Part shown: positions 53,510-63,095 of the stretch, one piece after another | Layout: each line of letters opens with the position of its first letter | Position numbering within the stretch: the stretch's first letter is position 1 | Source of the DNA: Paenibacillus humicola | GTDB lineage: Bacteria > Bacillota > Bacilli > Paenibacillales > Paenibacillaceae | NCBI RefSeq assembly: GCF_028826105.1 | Contig: NZ_JAQGPL010000001.1 | Location: 3,808,501 to 3,872,500, forward strand | Direction of reading: 5' to 3' | DNA: 64,000 nt | The notes under the pieces: model-generated | Told to the model about the DNA's origin: nothing | The model's database searches: none | Seen by the model: the letters and a program-made list of their open reading frames with translations, nothing else | Position numbers and translations under genes: made by a program

Positions 53510-55597
53510 TCAGGATGGACGGAAAACCAGCTTCAGGAGCGTCGATTGCCCCGCCGCCAGCGGCACGATAAGGTCGCCGCTGCAGTCCCGGGATTCGCCG
53601 GTCCACAGGTCGGTCGTGGTATATGCCGCGGATGCGCCCGCAGCCAAGCCGAGCCGCTCCGGCGAAATGCGCTTCCGCGCCGGAGCATGCTTGTCGTAAT
53701 TGAAGACGGCAAGCACGATCCGCTCTTCCCCCTGCTCCCCGGTCCGCAAGAGAAAGACGTCGGCGGCCGCGGATCCCGTTCCGCTCTCTGCCGGCACGAA
53801 CGTCCGGCCGAGCCGGGCCAGCGACAGCAGCTCCCCGTTGGCGAGCCATTCGGTCGCGCGGGCTCTTGCTTCCTCCCGGCGGAAATCGTCGCCCATCAGC
53901 AGGACGGTGCCGGCGATCGCCGAAGCGTTCAGTCGGCTGCGGCCTTCCTGCACGCCGGTTGCGTCCTGATTGTAGCTTTTGTACAGCACGGTATGATCGG
54001 GATCGTTGTACCGGTACAGCGTGCCATTCATCCACCAGCCGTAGGTGAGCGCGTTCAGCATATACTCCGTGTCCGCAAGCGTACCGAACGCGTCGCACGA
54101 GATGCGCCGGCTGTGGCCGTATCCGTGCGGAAAAAGCGGCGCGATCGACAGGTTGATATGGAACGGGCGGCCGATCCGTTCCGGCGCGAGGCCGCGGACG
54201 ATCGCCTCCATGCCGAGGTTATAGGCCTGGATGCCCGTCTGAATCGAAGTGTCGTAATGGTTCCCCTCAAGCGCTCCATGACCGAGAAAATCCAGCTTGA
54301 CGTATTCGAAGCCCCATTCCGCGAACCGCTTCAGATGATAATCGGTGCGCTGCAGGTTTCCGGGATGGGTCGGATCGATGGCCAATCCGCCGTCCAGCGG
54401 CGGCAGCACGCTGCCGGACCGGTCCTTCAGCAGCAGCTCCGCGTACGTATACCGGCCGCCGGTCCCTTCGACCTCGCGCTCCGTATCCTTGCCCCAGAAG
54501 GCGAACGGCGTCCAGTAAATTCCGGCCTTCTGCCCGTTGCTCCTGACGTGCGCGACCGCCTGCCGCAGCTGCTCGTCGGTAAGGCTGGTCCAGAAAGAGT
54601 CGAAATTGATATAAACGAACCCCTCGTTCTCGAACCCCTTCTCCTTCAGGCCGCGCAGAAAATCGGACGTCTTGACGTACACGTCGTAATCGAGCTTGTC
54701 GGCGACCGCCGACCAGCTGTTCCAGCCAAACGGCACGCCGTGCTCCCAAGGCAGCGCGGGCCGGATTGCGGCGTTGGCGCGGCCGAACGCCTCCAGCCCG
54801 TCGCGGTAATCGGCATAAGAGCCGGCGAAAATAACCGGCGACTGCACCGTGGCGCCCTTCACCGCGCCGTGCGGAATCGAATCGCGAGTCAGCTCGCCGG
54901 CCGCGCCGCCGTAGACCTCCAGCGTTTCGATGCGGTCTGCGGCCGCGGACGCCAGCTTGAGGCCGGTTTTCCATATGTCGTGCGAAACCGAGCCGAGCAC
55001 GAGCCCTTTGCGCGAGAACGGGTCGTAAAACGCCGTCGCCTCATAGCTTTCCAGCTCGCCGGGAACCGGCACGGATGCATAGCGGACCCATTTGTCATTG
55101 TCGAACGGAACGAACAGGGCGCGCAGCTCGCGATCCTCCGGCAGCCCCAGACGAATGGCCCCTTCGCCAGGATTGACGGCGAACAGAGGCGCCATATAAT
55201 TCGTCTCCGGCTCCTCGCCGGCCGCTCCGTACAGCTCGATGCCGACGGTGAGAAACGGCAAATTTTCATAAACCGTGAACAGCTGCCGGAGCGCCGGCCG
55301 GCCGGCTTTTCCGCCGGTATGCTCGACAGCGATCCGGATGCCGCGGCCGCCTGCGGCGTCTTCGACCACGCGCGCCACGTTATCGTTCGCGCGGTGTCCG
55401 GCATAATCCGCCGTCGTATTCACCGCCCCGCCCGTCAGGCGATAAGCCGAGACGATCGAGTTCAGCTCCGCTCCGTCGCGCCAGCGCACCCCAAACGTTC
55501 CGCCCTTCAAATCGGCGGTCAGCGTCAGGCAGCCGTTGTCCGCCGTAACCGCCCTTTCCCCGAACTCCACCTTCACTCCCAATTGCCTTGCATTCAT
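53510..55597 (-). CDS. GH36-like alpha-galactosidase family enzyme
   Basis: 695-residue clan GH-D glycoside hydrolase. An N-terminal beta-rich domain of about 290 residues precedes the barrel. Barrel motifs: GVPFGWNSWSAVADKLDYD, nucleophile Asp in YVKLDFLGHGALEG, acid/base Asp in HSRRISCDAFGTL, and NALTYGWWMNGTLY. A C-terminal beta domain ends in LLKLVFRPS. No signal peptide, so probably cytoplasmic. An ATG at 55597 (MNARQLG) lies behind GGAGAGG; the frame opens 23 codons earlier without a good site. It is the last gene of the lplB-lplC-binding protein operon, so it probably hydrolyses the imported alpha-galactoside. Exact substrate (galactose, N-acetylgalactosamine or other) is not resolved. 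A paralogue lies at 63096. Confidence 0.85.
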   Translation of the reverse strand: MNARQLGVKVEFGERAVTADNGCLTLTADLKGGTFGVRWRDGAELNSIVSAYRLTGGAVNTTADYAGHRANDNVARVVEDAAGGRGIRIAVEHTGGKAGRPALRQLFTVYENLPFLTVGIELYGAAGEEPETNYMAPLFAVNPGEGAIRLGLPEDRELRALFVPFDNDKWVRYASVPVPGELESYEATAFYDPFSRKGLVLGSVSHDIWKTGLKLASAAADRIETLEVYGGAAGELTRDSIPHGAVKGATVQSPVIFAGSYADYRDGLEAFGRANAAIRPALPWEHGVPFGWNSWSAVADKLDYDVYVKTSDFLRGLKEKGFENEGFVYINFDSFWTSLTDEQLRQAVAHVRSNGQKAGIYWTPFAFWGKDTEREVEGTGGRYTYAELLLKDRSGSVLPPLDGGLAIDPTHPGNLQRTDYHLKRFAEWGFEYVKLDFLGHGALEGNHYDTSIQTGIQAYNLGMEAIVRGLAPERIGRPFHINLSIAPLFPHGYGHSRRISCDAFGTLADTEYMLNALTYGWWMNGTLYRYNDPDHTVLYKSYNQDATGVQEGRSRLNASAIAGTVLLMGDDFRREEARARATEWLANGELLSLARLGRTFVPAESGTGSAAADVFLLRTGEQGEERIVLAVFNYDKHAPARKRISPERLGLAAGASAAYTTTDLWTGESRDCSGDLIVPLAAGQSTLLKLVFRPS

Positions 55598-55664
55598 ACG
55601 GCACGCCATCCTCTCCATCGAATCATAACCGCGAAAAGACAAAATCCGCCCGGCAAAACGGCGC

Positions 55665-55691
55665 AAAGGGCAAGGCTTGCGCCCGCCCTTT
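55665..55691 (-). other. Hairpin between binding protein and GH36 genes
   Basis: AAAGGGC pairs with GCCCTTT around a 13-base loop. There is no T-run, so mRNA stabilisation or partial attenuation is more likely than full termination. Confidence 0.35.
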
Positions 55692-55706
55692 GGCCAAACG
55701 ATCCGG

Positions 55707-57338
55707 TTATTTCCACGATTCCAGACGCTTCTTGTAGTTGTCGGTAATGATGCCTTCCAATTTCTCGTCGCCCGCCGCCTTCATTTGCGCGAGCATGTCG
55801 TCGTACGTCTTTTTCGCTTCGGCTTCGGAGCCGGCGATGACGATTTTGGTAAGCGACTGCTTCATGATGTCCTGCACCTTCTGGTAGCTGAGCGAATCCG
55901 GCGATCCGCCCTCCGGTCCGAGGTTATCGTACGGCGACGTATCCCAGACGGAGTCGGACAGGTTTTTGATCGCCATCGCGTCGGTTTCGCCGCGGTTGAA
56001 CGCCCCGATGCCGAGCGGCGTGCCGTCCGAGCCGTTGCCGTTCTTGACGAACCAGGTCCATTTGCTCATGCCGAGCTTCTTCGTCGTGCCGGCCCAGTCG
56101 TCCTTCAGCTGCTTCAGCACGTCGGGACGCGGCACGTGTTTGCCGTCCTTCATATCCCAGCTCTGGCCTTCGACGCCCCACATGAGCAGGTACTGCCCTT
56201 CTTCGCTGGCCAGGAAGTTGATGAATTTCATCGTCTCTTCCGGGTGCTTGTTGTTTTTCGAAATCGCGATGCCGTCCCAGCCGAGCGGACTGCGCGGGCC
56301 GAACGTCGTCTTGGACGGATCGACGCCGGGCGCCGCGACTTTATACGCGTACATTTCCTTGTCCTCGCCGCCGGATTTTTTCAGCACATTGTTGGCGTTG
56401 CCTACGTCCCAGTACGCGCCCGGCGTGGCGAACACGATGCCGTTGGACAGCTTCTGCTCCCACGTCTGGTTTTTGTTGACCGGCCAGTCGGACTCGATCA
56501 AGCCTTCGCGGTACAGCTTGTTCATGTACAGCAGCATCTCGAGGTATTTCGGGTCTTTGACGTCGAACTTCAGGTTTCCGTCCGCGTCCTCGTAATAGGC
56601 TTTCATGCCCCACATGCCTTTGAACGTGCCGAACAAGGCGCCCGTATTCTCGGCGGTGAAGGTCATCGGGATCGCCGCTTTGCCGTCGATGGTCGGATGC
56701 TTCGCCTTAAAATCCTTCAGCAGCTGCTCAAACTGGTCGGTCGTGAGCGGCTTGCCGCCTTCCGCGACGTCCGGAGCCAGCTCCTTCAAGAGGTCCTTGC
56801 GGATGTTCATGCCAAACACCGGAGTCGGGTCCATGCCGTACCAATTGGACAGGTAGTAGTTATTGCCGTCGGTGTAACGCGTCTTTGACAAAATGTCGCC
56901 GTACATCATCTTGACATCCGGACCGAACTTGTCGATCAGGTCGTTCAGCGGAATGATCGCGCCGGCGGCGATATATTTGTTGATGATATCCCCGCTTCGG
57001 GTCATCAGGATGACGTCGGGCAAATCGCCGCTCGCCAGCATCAGGTTCAGCTTCTCCTGCGGATTGCCGGTCGGCTGCTGGATTTCGACCTTGACGCCGG
57101 TGCGCTTCATGATTTCCTGAGCGACCGGATCGTCGAAAGCGTCGCCCCGGTTCTGGTCGAAAAAGGTGACCGTAATCGGTTCCGCCGATTTGCCGGCGCC
57201 GCCGTCCGTCTGGCCGGCCGTTCCGCCGGAGCCCTCATTCTGTCCGCCGTTCGCCCCGTTCGAGCCGCCGCAGCCGGCGAGCAGCGCGGGCGCAAGCGAC
57301 AGCGCGAGCAGCGCCGTCGCGATACGTTTTTTCTTCAT
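55707..57338 (-). CDS. LplA-type extracellular sugar-binding lipoprotein
   Basis: 543-residue lipoprotein. Signal peptide with lipobox (ALSLAPALLAGCGGS) and a Gly/Asn-rich linker precede a family 1 binding fold: PITVTFFDQNRGDAFDDPVA, LMLASGDLPDVILMT, LSNWYGMDPTPVFGMNIRKD, and FLASEEGQYLLMWGVEGQSW. ATG 57338 follows GGGGGATAGG. A promoter is predicted directly upstream, after the permease genes, which would boost this subunit. It is the binding component for the LplB/LplC permeases. The ATPase is not encoded here; such importers use a shared MsmX-type ATPase. Confidence 0.92.
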   Translation of the reverse strand: MKKKRIATALLALSLAPALLAGCGGSNGANGGQNEGSGGTAGQTDGGAGKSAEPITVTFFDQNRGDAFDDPVAQEIMKRTGVKVEIQQPTGNPQEKLNLMLASGDLPDVILMTRSGDIINKYIAAGAIIPLNDLIDKFGPDVKMMYGDILSKTRYTDGNNYYLSNWYGMDPTPVFGMNIRKDLLKELAPDVAEGGKPLTTDQFEQLLKDFKAKHPTIDGKAAIPMTFTAENTGALFGTFKGMWGMKAYYEDADGNLKFDVKDPKYLEMLLYMNKLYREGLIESDWPVNKNQTWEQKLSNGIVFATPGAYWDVGNANNVLKKSGGEDKEMYAYKVAAPGVDPSKTTFGPRSPLGWDGIAISKNNKHPEETMKFINFLASEEGQYLLMWGVEGQSWDMKDGKHVPRPDVLKQLKDDWAGTTKKLGMSKWTWFVKNGNGSDGTPLGIGAFNRGETDAMAIKNLSDSVWDTSPYDNLGPEGGSPDSLSYQKVQDIMKQSLTKIVIAGSEAEAKKTYDDMLAQMKAAGDEKLEGIITDNYKKRLESWK

Positions 57339-57359
57339 GGTTCCTATCCCCCTGCATGG

Positions 57360-57388
57360 AATGTAAGATGGAATGAAACGGCTGTCAA
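57360..57388 (-). promoter_or_regulatory. Internal SigA-type promoter before the binding protein gene
   Basis: Consensus TTGACA (57383-57388), a 17-bp spacer and TACATT (57360-57365; four of six) lie on the minus strand in the lplC-SBP gap. Confidence 0.55.
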
Positions 57389-57463
57389 GCCCGTCTCGGC
57401 ATGCGCAGGCCGTGCGCCTGAATCCGGCCGGCGCTCCCCCCTTTCAATATCGCTGCGTCCGGG

Positions 57464-58354
57464 TCAGCTCTTCACCGCTCCGAGCGTCATGCCTTTGACA
57501 AAATAGCGCTGCAGGAACGGGTAGACCAGCACGATCGGCAGCGTCGCCACGACCGTCGCCGCCATCCGGATCGTATCGGAGGACACGGCGAGCCGCTTCG
57601 CGGAGTCGGCCAGCTTCTGCGCGTCCGATACCATGCTTCCGGTCTGGTATTGGTTCAAAATTTTGACCAGCACCGCCTGCAGCGTTTTCAGGCTCGATTT
57701 GTAGGTGAACGCGTACGAGTCGAACCAGGCGTTCCAGTGGCCGACAGCGGTAAACAGCGCGATCGTCGCAAGCACCGGCATCGTCAGCGGGAAGATGACC
57801 CGGAAGAAAATTTGCAGGTCGTTGGCGCCGTCGATTTTCGCCGATTCGACCATTTCCTGCGGCAGCTGCTCGATGTACGTCCGAACCAGGATCATGTAGA
57901 ACACGTTGACCAGCCCCGGCAAAATGAACACCCAGAACGTATCGATCAAATGAACCGTTTTCAGCACCATATAATACGGGATGAGACCGCCGCCGAAATA
58001 CATCGTGAAAATAAAATAGAGCGTGACCGGGCGGCGCATCACCAGATCGCGGTTGCTGAGCGGGTACGCCAGCAGGCTGATCACAACCACCGAAAGCGGC
58101 GTGCCGATGACGGTGCGCGCAACCGTCACCCACACGGCGTGCATGATTTCGCTGTCGGTCAAAATTTCCTTGTAGCTGGTGAAGGTCAGTTCCCTCGGCC
58201 AGAAATAAATGCCGCCCTTGATCGTATCGGACGCGCTGTTGACGGACAGCACGAGCACGTTCCAGAACGGGTAGAACGTCACGAAGACGACCGCGAGCAG
58301 AAAGGCGTAGACGACGCCGGCGTACAGCATATCCCCCATGGACCTGCTTTTCAT
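57464..58354 (-). CDS. LplC-type sugar ABC permease
   Basis: 296-residue inner-membrane protein of the carbohydrate uptake transporter-1 type. Seen: N-terminal MLYAGVVYAFLLAVVFVTFYPFWNVLVLS (read in pieces), LTFTSYKEIL, and the EAA loop EQLPQEMVESAKIDGANDLQ with Gly and Asp conserved. The C-terminal VLVYPFLQRYFVKGMTLGAVK is characteristic. ATG 58354 follows GAAGGAAG. It lies 23 bp behind lplB. Confidence 0.94.
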   Translation of the reverse strand: MKSRSMGDMLYAGVVYAFLLAVVFVTFYPFWNVLVLSVNSASDTIKGGIYFWPRELTFTSYKEILTDSEIMHAVWVTVARTVIGTPLSVVVISLLAYPLSNRDLVMRRPVTLYFIFTMYFGGGLIPYYMVLKTVHLIDTFWVFILPGLVNVFYMILVRTYIEQLPQEMVESAKIDGANDLQIFFRVIFPLTMPVLATIALFTAVGHWNAWFDSYAFTYKSSLKTLQAVLVKILNQYQTGSMVSDAQKLADSAKRLAVSSDTIRMAATVVATLPIVLVYPFLQRYFVKGMTLGAVKS

Positions 58355-58377
58355 GCGATTCTTCCTTCCGTCGGGTT

Positions 58378-59349
58378 TTAGAATAACGACTGGTCGTTAA
58401 CTTTTTTCGCCAGGCGGTTGACCATCAGCACCAGCAGAAACGCGACGACCGATTTAAACATGCCGACGGCGGCCGCATACGAAAACATGCTGTTCTGCAG
58501 GCCGTACCGGTACGTGTACGTATCGATGACATCGGAATATTTGAGCACGAGGTCGTTCTGCATCAAATACTGCTGGTCGAAACCGGCGTTCAGCACGCCG
58601 CCGACGGCGAGAATGAGCAGGATGACGATCGTCGGCCGCAGCGCAGGCAGCGTGATATAGCGCGTAAGCTTCATCCGCGTGGCGCCGTCCACCTTCGCCG
58701 CTTCATACAGCTCGGGATTGATGGAGGCGATGCCGGCCAAGTACATGATGGCGTTAAACCCCATATCCTTCCACATGTTGGAGGAAGCGATGATCCACCA
58801 AAAGTAATGCCCGTGCTGGAAAAAGGCGACCGGCTCATCGGTAATATGCAGCAGCATCAGCACCTTGTTGACGAGCCCCTGCGACGACAGCAGCGTAATG
58901 ATGATGTTTGCCGCGATAACCCATGATATAAAGTGCGGCAAATACGAGATCGTTTGGAAGATTTTTTTGAAAAAGCCGCTTCGCACCTCGTTGATGGCGA
59001 GCGCGAGAATGATCGGCGCCGGAAAGCCGAGCAGCAGGCTGAGCAGGCTCTGCGCCAGCGTATTGCGCATCACGATCCAGAAATCGCCGTTATTGAAAAA
59101 ATAACGGAACCATTCGAGCCCGACAAATTTGCCGTGAAAAAACGATCCGAAGAACGAGCCGCCCGGCTGGTAGTTGATAAACGCCATATATAGACCGAAC
59201 ATCGGCGCGTATGAAAACACCAGCGTGCATACGAAAGCCGGCACGATCATCAGCCATAAATATTTTTGCTGCGCCAGCCGCCTCCAAACGGCGGTCCTTC
59301 TGCCGGGAAGCGGCACAGGGCGCGGCGATTGTTCCGCAAAGGCTTTCAC
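58378..59349 (-). CDS. LplB-type sugar ABC permease
   Basis: 323-residue inner-membrane protein. Seen: YLWLMIVPAFVCTLVFSYAPMFGLYMAF (read in pieces), IISYLPHF-type segment FQTISYLPHFISWVI, and the EAA loop INPELYEAAKVDGATRMKLT. The nominal frame opens at 59511, but GTG 59349 lies eight bases after GGGGGGAG and gives the family N-terminus, so GTG is the proposed start. It is the first gene of the operon lplB-lplC-binding protein-GH36 and is divergent from the YesN gene. Confidence 0.92.
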   Translation of the reverse strand: MKAFAEQSPRPVPLPGRRTAVWRRLAQQKYLWLMIVPAFVCTLVFSYAPMFGLYMAFINYQPGGSFFGSFFHGKFVGLEWFRYFFNNGDFWIVMRNTLAQSLLSLLLGFPAPIILALAINEVRSGFFKKIFQTISYLPHFISWVIAANIIITLLSSQGLVNKVLMLLHITDEPVAFFQHGHYFWWIIASSNMWKDMGFNAIMYLAGIASINPELYEAAKVDGATRMKLTRYITLPALRPTIVILLILAVGGVLNAGFDQQYLMQNDLVLKYSDVIDTYTYRYGLQNSMFSYAAAVGMFKSVVAFLLVLMVNRLAKKVNDQSLF

Positions 59350-59392
59350 AAACGATTCTCCCCCCGATAATGACGATCTGAAACGTACTTCC

Positions 59393-59445
59393 ATTATAGG
59401 GGCCTGCTTCGGGCGGATTCCATGCAAACATCCTCCGATCCATGC
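59393..59445 (-). promoter_or_regulatory. lplB promoter with direct repeats for an AraC-type activator
   Basis: A perfect TATAAT (59393-59398) has no good -35 box. GCATGGA occurs twice on the minus strand at 59419-59425 and 59439-59445, 20 bp apart, with the proximal copy over the -35 region. This fits activation by the divergent YesN-type regulator. Confidence 0.5.
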
Positions 59446-59474
59446 CTCAAACCGCCGGGAATTGCTGGGATGCG

Positions 59475-59503
59475 TTGTTGAAATGCGGCAGAATGAATAC
59501 AAT
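59475..59503 (+). promoter_or_regulatory. Candidate promoter of the yesN-yesM pair
   Basis: TTGTTG (59475-59480), a 17-bp spacer and TACAAT (59498-59503) precede the response regulator gene by 49 bp. Confidence 0.45.
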
Positions 59504-59552
59504 GAAATCATCAGCCACTTAACGACCAGTCAATGAAGGACGTGAACGACGC

Positions 59553-61112
59553 ATGTATTCCATCTTGCTTGCGGATGACGAAAGCATGGAATTGGAAACG
59601 CTTACCGATTATGTGCCCTGGGAAACGATGGGGATTAAAGTCGCCGGCGCCGCCAAGAACGGCCGGGAAGCGCTAGACCTGACCCGCCGGCTCGATCCCG
59701 ACATCATTCTGACCGATGTCCGGATGCCGATTATGGACGGTCTCGAGTTCGCCAAGCGGGCGAAGCAGCTCAGCAAACGGGTGAAAATCGTGTTTTTGAG
59801 CGGCCACGACGAATTTCAATATATTAAAGCCGCGCTCTCCGTCGAAGCGTCCGGCTATTTGCTCAAGCCGCTCGATCTCGATGAGCTGACGCAGCTCATG
59901 GAGAAGGTGAAGGCGAAATGCGAGGAAGCGAAGCTTGCGGAGCGCTCGCAGGAGGTCGTGCGCGAGAAGCTGCTGCGCCGGCTGCTGATCGAAGAATCGG
60001 CGGCGCGCCGAACGGAGCTGGCGGCCAAGCTGAAGCTGCTGGCCGGCGCCGGGCTGCCCGCCCGCGGCCCGTACCGGGCGGCGTTCCTGTCCGTCTCCCG
60101 CTCGACCCGCGACAGCGTCCGGGACGCCGCCATGCCCGCCCCGCTTGAGCGCAGCATCGCCGACGCGGTGCACGGCCGCCTGCGGGCGCTCGGCTACGGC
60201 GGCATGCTGATCGACTGGGAGAGCGGCACGTTCGCCGGCCTCTATCCCGATTCCGGCGGCGGCCGGGAAATTTGGCTGCAGCTGCAGAAGCTGATCGCGG
60301 ACGATTTTCCCGTCTCGCTGACGATCGGCGTATCCCGTCCGGGCGACGGGACGGCGGACGCCTACGGCTTATTCCGGGAGGCGAAGGCGTCCGCCGGCCA
60401 CGCGTTTTATTACGGGCACGGCTCGCTGCTGCCCGCCGAGGAGCTGCCCCCGCCTCAGCAGGGCGAAATCGGCATCGAAGCCCACTTCACGGCGCTGTGC
60501 CGCACGATCGGCCATTTGCGCGCGGACGAGATGGAAGCCGAAATCGCGGCTTTTACCGCCCAATTGCGGGAGCTGCACGTCCACCCGAACCTGGCACGTT
60601 CGGCGGCGGTCCGCCTGATCACCGCGGTCGAGCACCATTTTCAGGCGGCATTCAAGGAGCTGCAGGCCGGCTCGTTCGGCAGCGAGCGGGAAATTATGAA
60701 CCGCTGCGGCACGCTGGACGAAATCGGCGAGCATCTGAGCCACGTGTGTCGAAGCCTGATCATCTCGCTGTCGGAGAAGGACAAGGACCGCCACCTTCAT
60801 ATCGCCCGGCATATTCAGGACATCATCGACCGGAAATACCGTGATCCGCTCACGATCGAGGATATCGCCAAGGAAATCTATTTGTCCCCGAACTATATCC
60901 GCACGATCTTCAAGGAGAAAACGGGCCGGACGATTCTCGAGGCGGTCACGGAGAAGCGGATGGAACGGGCGAGCGGGCTGCTGGCGGACAAATCGCTCAA
61001 AATACACGACATCTCGGCTCTCGTCGGCTATGAGAACGCGTCGTATTTTTGCTCGGTGTTCCAAAAATATACAGGTCTGACGCCCAATCAATTCCGGAAG
61101 CAGCATTATTGA
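59553..61112 (+). CDS. YesN-type response regulator with AraC HTH output
   Basis: 519-residue response regulator. Receiver domain: SILLADDESMELE, D55 in DIILTDVRMPIMDG and Lys in GYLLKPLDLDEL. A coiled segment (about 120-150, charged) and a long middle domain follow. The C-terminal 100 residues carry the AraC double HTH (TIEDIAKEIYLSPNYIRTIF, then IHDISALVGYENASYFCSVF). AAGGA lies 12 bases before ATG 59553. The stop overlaps the kinase start by one base (TGATG). The likely target is the divergent lplB promoter, which has direct repeats. Confidence 0.95.
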   Translation: MYSILLADDESMELETLTDYVPWETMGIKVAGAAKNGREALDLTRRLDPDIILTDVRMPIMDGLEFAKRAKQLSKRVKIVFLSGHDEFQYIKAALSVEASGYLLKPLDLDELTQLMEKVKAKCEEAKLAERSQEVVREKLLRRLLIEESAARRTELAAKLKLLAGAGLPARGPYRAAFLSVSRSTRDSVRDAAMPAPLERSIADAVHGRLRALGYGGMLIDWESGTFAGLYPDSGGGREIWLQLQKLIADDFPVSLTIGVSRPGDGTADAYGLFREAKASAGHAFYYGHGSLLPAEELPPPQQGEIGIEAHFTALCRTIGHLRADEMEAEIAAFTAQLRELHVHPNLARSAAVRLITAVEHHFQAAFKELQAGSFGSEREIMNRCGTLDEIGEHLSHVCRSLIISLSEKDKDRHLHIARHIQDIIDRKYRDPLTIEDIAKEIYLSPNYIRTIFKEKTGRTILEAVTEKRMERASGLLADKSLKIHDISALVGYENASYFCSVFQKYTGLTPNQFRKQHY

Positions 61113-62935
61113 TGAGGCGAAGCATGTTCGCAAGCCGTCTGAGACGGCTGTTTTCCCGCCTGCTGATCCGTCCTTTCGTCGATATGCGGCTGCGCAACAA
61201 GCTGTTTGTCGTCCTCGGCTTGGTGTCCGTCGGACCGATGCTGTTCTTTGCCGTCTATTCCTATGAGAAAATGAAGAGCGAGCTGACGCGCCAGACATAC
61301 GCCAGCATGGAGCTGACGACCGCGCAGATCAGCGCCAATCTGAAAATGAAGCTGGACGCGTACAGCAAGGTGTCCTCTTCCCTGTACCTGGACCCGCGCC
61401 TGCGCGATTACCTGTCGCAAAATTACGCGAACAGCAAGGCTTACGTCGACGCGTACGATTACATCGACAACACGTTCCGGAACGTGCTCGTCACGAATGC
61501 GGACATTTCCGCCATTACGGTCTACACGACCAACCGGACGCTTCCGGTCGACGAGGTATTCATCAAGCGTCCGGACGCGGAAGCGCTGAACAGCCCGTGG
61601 TACGCTGCGGCAATCAAGTCCTTCGGCAACGTCACGTTCACCGCCATGCCCGCCGTCCGCCCGGCGGACGGGGAGGCCGAGAAGGGCATCCGGGAAGCCA
61701 AGCCGTCGCGCATCGTGCTCGCCCGCCTGCTCGACAACAGCAGCCTGAACTTTCCGTACGGCATCCTTACCATCGATATCCCCGAACCGGATATTTATGC
61801 GCTGATGGAGAAGGAAAACCAGAACAAGGAGCTGTTTATCGTCACGGGGGACGGCACGATCATTTCCGGCAAGGATAAGCGCATGCTGAACCGCAAGCTG
61901 AACGAATTCGTCGAAGGCGGCGAATTTACCGGCCAGACGGGCAGCTTCATGGGCCAGTATGAAGGCGCCAAAGTTTACGTGGTCTACAACACGATCGACA
62001 ATGGCTGGCGAACCGTTTCGGTCGTGTCCTACGACAGCCTGCTGGCGAACGTGAAAATCGCTTTCTCCCGCCTGTTTACGATGGCTGCCGCCAGCTTTGC
62101 GCTTTCGGTCATCCTCATTTATATTACCGCCCGCCTGTTTACGAAGCGGATCGAACGGCTCCTGCTGCTTACCCGGCGGGTCGAGCGCGAGGATTTCAAC
62201 GTGCCGGCGGTGCCGGCCGGCCACGACGAGGTCGGCCAGCTCGCATTCGCGATGGTAAAGATGGCCGGGCGGATGAAAGAGCTGATCAACGAGGTGTACA
62301 AAAAGGAGATCGCCAAGAAGGAAGCGGAGATGAACATGCTGCAGGCGCAGATTAATCCGCATTTTCTGTACAATACGCTCGCCTCCATCTCCTCGCTTGC
62401 GATACGCAGCGGGGACCGCAGAATCCAGGACATGGTGACGCATCTGGCGAAGTTTTACCGCATTTCGCTGAACAAAGGCAAAACGATCGTCAGCCTCGGC
62501 GAAGAGCTGAAGCTGACGAAATCGTATCTTTCCATCCAGCAGCTCCGCTTCGACGGGCTGATTCATCTTCATTACGAGGTGGACGAGGCGGCCTGTCCGT
62601 ATCCCGTCGTCAAGCTGATGCTGCAGCCGTTTATCGAAAATGCGATCCATCACGCGATTTGGGACGACGAATCCGGCATTACGATAATCATCAAAGCGCG
62701 GATCGAAGACGGGCAGCTCGTACTCGAGGTGATCGACGACGGCATGGGCATGCGCCCCGAGACGCTCGGGCGGATCCGGACGGCGGACGACGGAAGCTCG
62801 CCGGGCTACGGCATCCGCAATGTCGACAGGCGCATCAAGATGACGTTCGGCGACGAATACGGCGTCCGTATCCACAGCCGTTTCGGCATCGGGACCGCGG
62901 TGCAGATCCGCATTCCGCTGCACGGTCCGCTGTAA
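61112..62935 (+). CDS. YesM-type sensor histidine kinase
   Basis: 607-residue membrane kinase. Seen: TM1 LFVVLGLVSVGPMLFFAVYSY; an extracytoplasmic CACHE-like domain to about residue 305; TM2 LFTMAAASFALSVILIYITAR; a HAMP segment; His box LQAQINPHFLYNTLASISSL with H417; and the HATPase domain with QPFIENAIHHAIWDDE, DDGMGM and GYGIRNVDRRIKM. ATG 61112 overlaps the regulator stop; ATG 61124 is in frame, with GAGG six bases before it, and is an equally good start. Cognate partner of the YesN-type regulator upstream. The ligand is unknown, but control of the adjacent alpha-galactoside-type importer is likely. Confidence 0.95.
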   Translation: MRRSMFASRLRRLFSRLLIRPFVDMRLRNKLFVVLGLVSVGPMLFFAVYSYEKMKSELTRQTYASMELTTAQISANLKMKLDAYSKVSSSLYLDPRLRDYLSQNYANSKAYVDAYDYIDNTFRNVLVTNADISAITVYTTNRTLPVDEVFIKRPDAEALNSPWYAAAIKSFGNVTFTAMPAVRPADGEAEKGIREAKPSRIVLARLLDNSSLNFPYGILTIDIPEPDIYALMEKENQNKELFIVTGDGTIISGKDKRMLNRKLNEFVEGGEFTGQTGSFMGQYEGAKVYVVYNTIDNGWRTVSVVSYDSLLANVKIAFSRLFTMAAASFALSVILIYITARLFTKRIERLLLLTRRVEREDFNVPAVPAGHDEVGQLAFAMVKMAGRMKELINEVYKKEIAKKEAEMNMLQAQINPHFLYNTLASISSLAIRSGDRRIQDMVTHLAKFYRISLNKGKTIVSLGEELKLTKSYLSIQQLRFDGLIHLHYEVDEAACPYPVVKLMLQPFIENAIHHAIWDDESGITIIIKARIEDGQLVLEVIDDGMGMRPETLGRIRTADDGSSPGYGIRNVDRRIKMTFGDEYGVRIHSRFGIGTAVQIRIPLHGPL

Positions 62936-62976
62936 CGATGACGTGCTGCCTGACGGCCTGAAAGATTCGAATGGCT

Positions 62977-63036
62977 GATGAACGAATGAATGCGCCACAC
63001 ATACAAGATGAGCGAATGAATGCGCCACGCATACAA
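62977..63036 (+). repeat. Two tandem 30-bp repeats
   Basis: The 30-mer starting GATGAACGAATGAATGCG at 62977 recurs at 63007 with two changes. It lies between the kinase stop and its terminator. Confidence 0.9.
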
Positions 63037-63037
63037 A

Positions 63038-63068
63038 AGGGAGACCCTCGGCGGGCCTCCCTGTTTTT
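63038..63068 (+). terminator. Terminator of the yesN-yesM operon
   Basis: GGGAG and CTCCC arms with a GGC-rich loop are followed by TGTTTTT on the plus strand. The other strand has CCCTTTTG, so it may also serve the convergent GH36 gene. Confidence 0.75.
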
Positions 63069-63095
63069 ATCGATTTGCAATCTTAAATTTCCTGT

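Noticed and set aside
53198..55747. 849-codon plus-strand open frame
   Set aside because: It is antisense to the GH36-like gene; Arg/Pro-rich with no recognisable fold.
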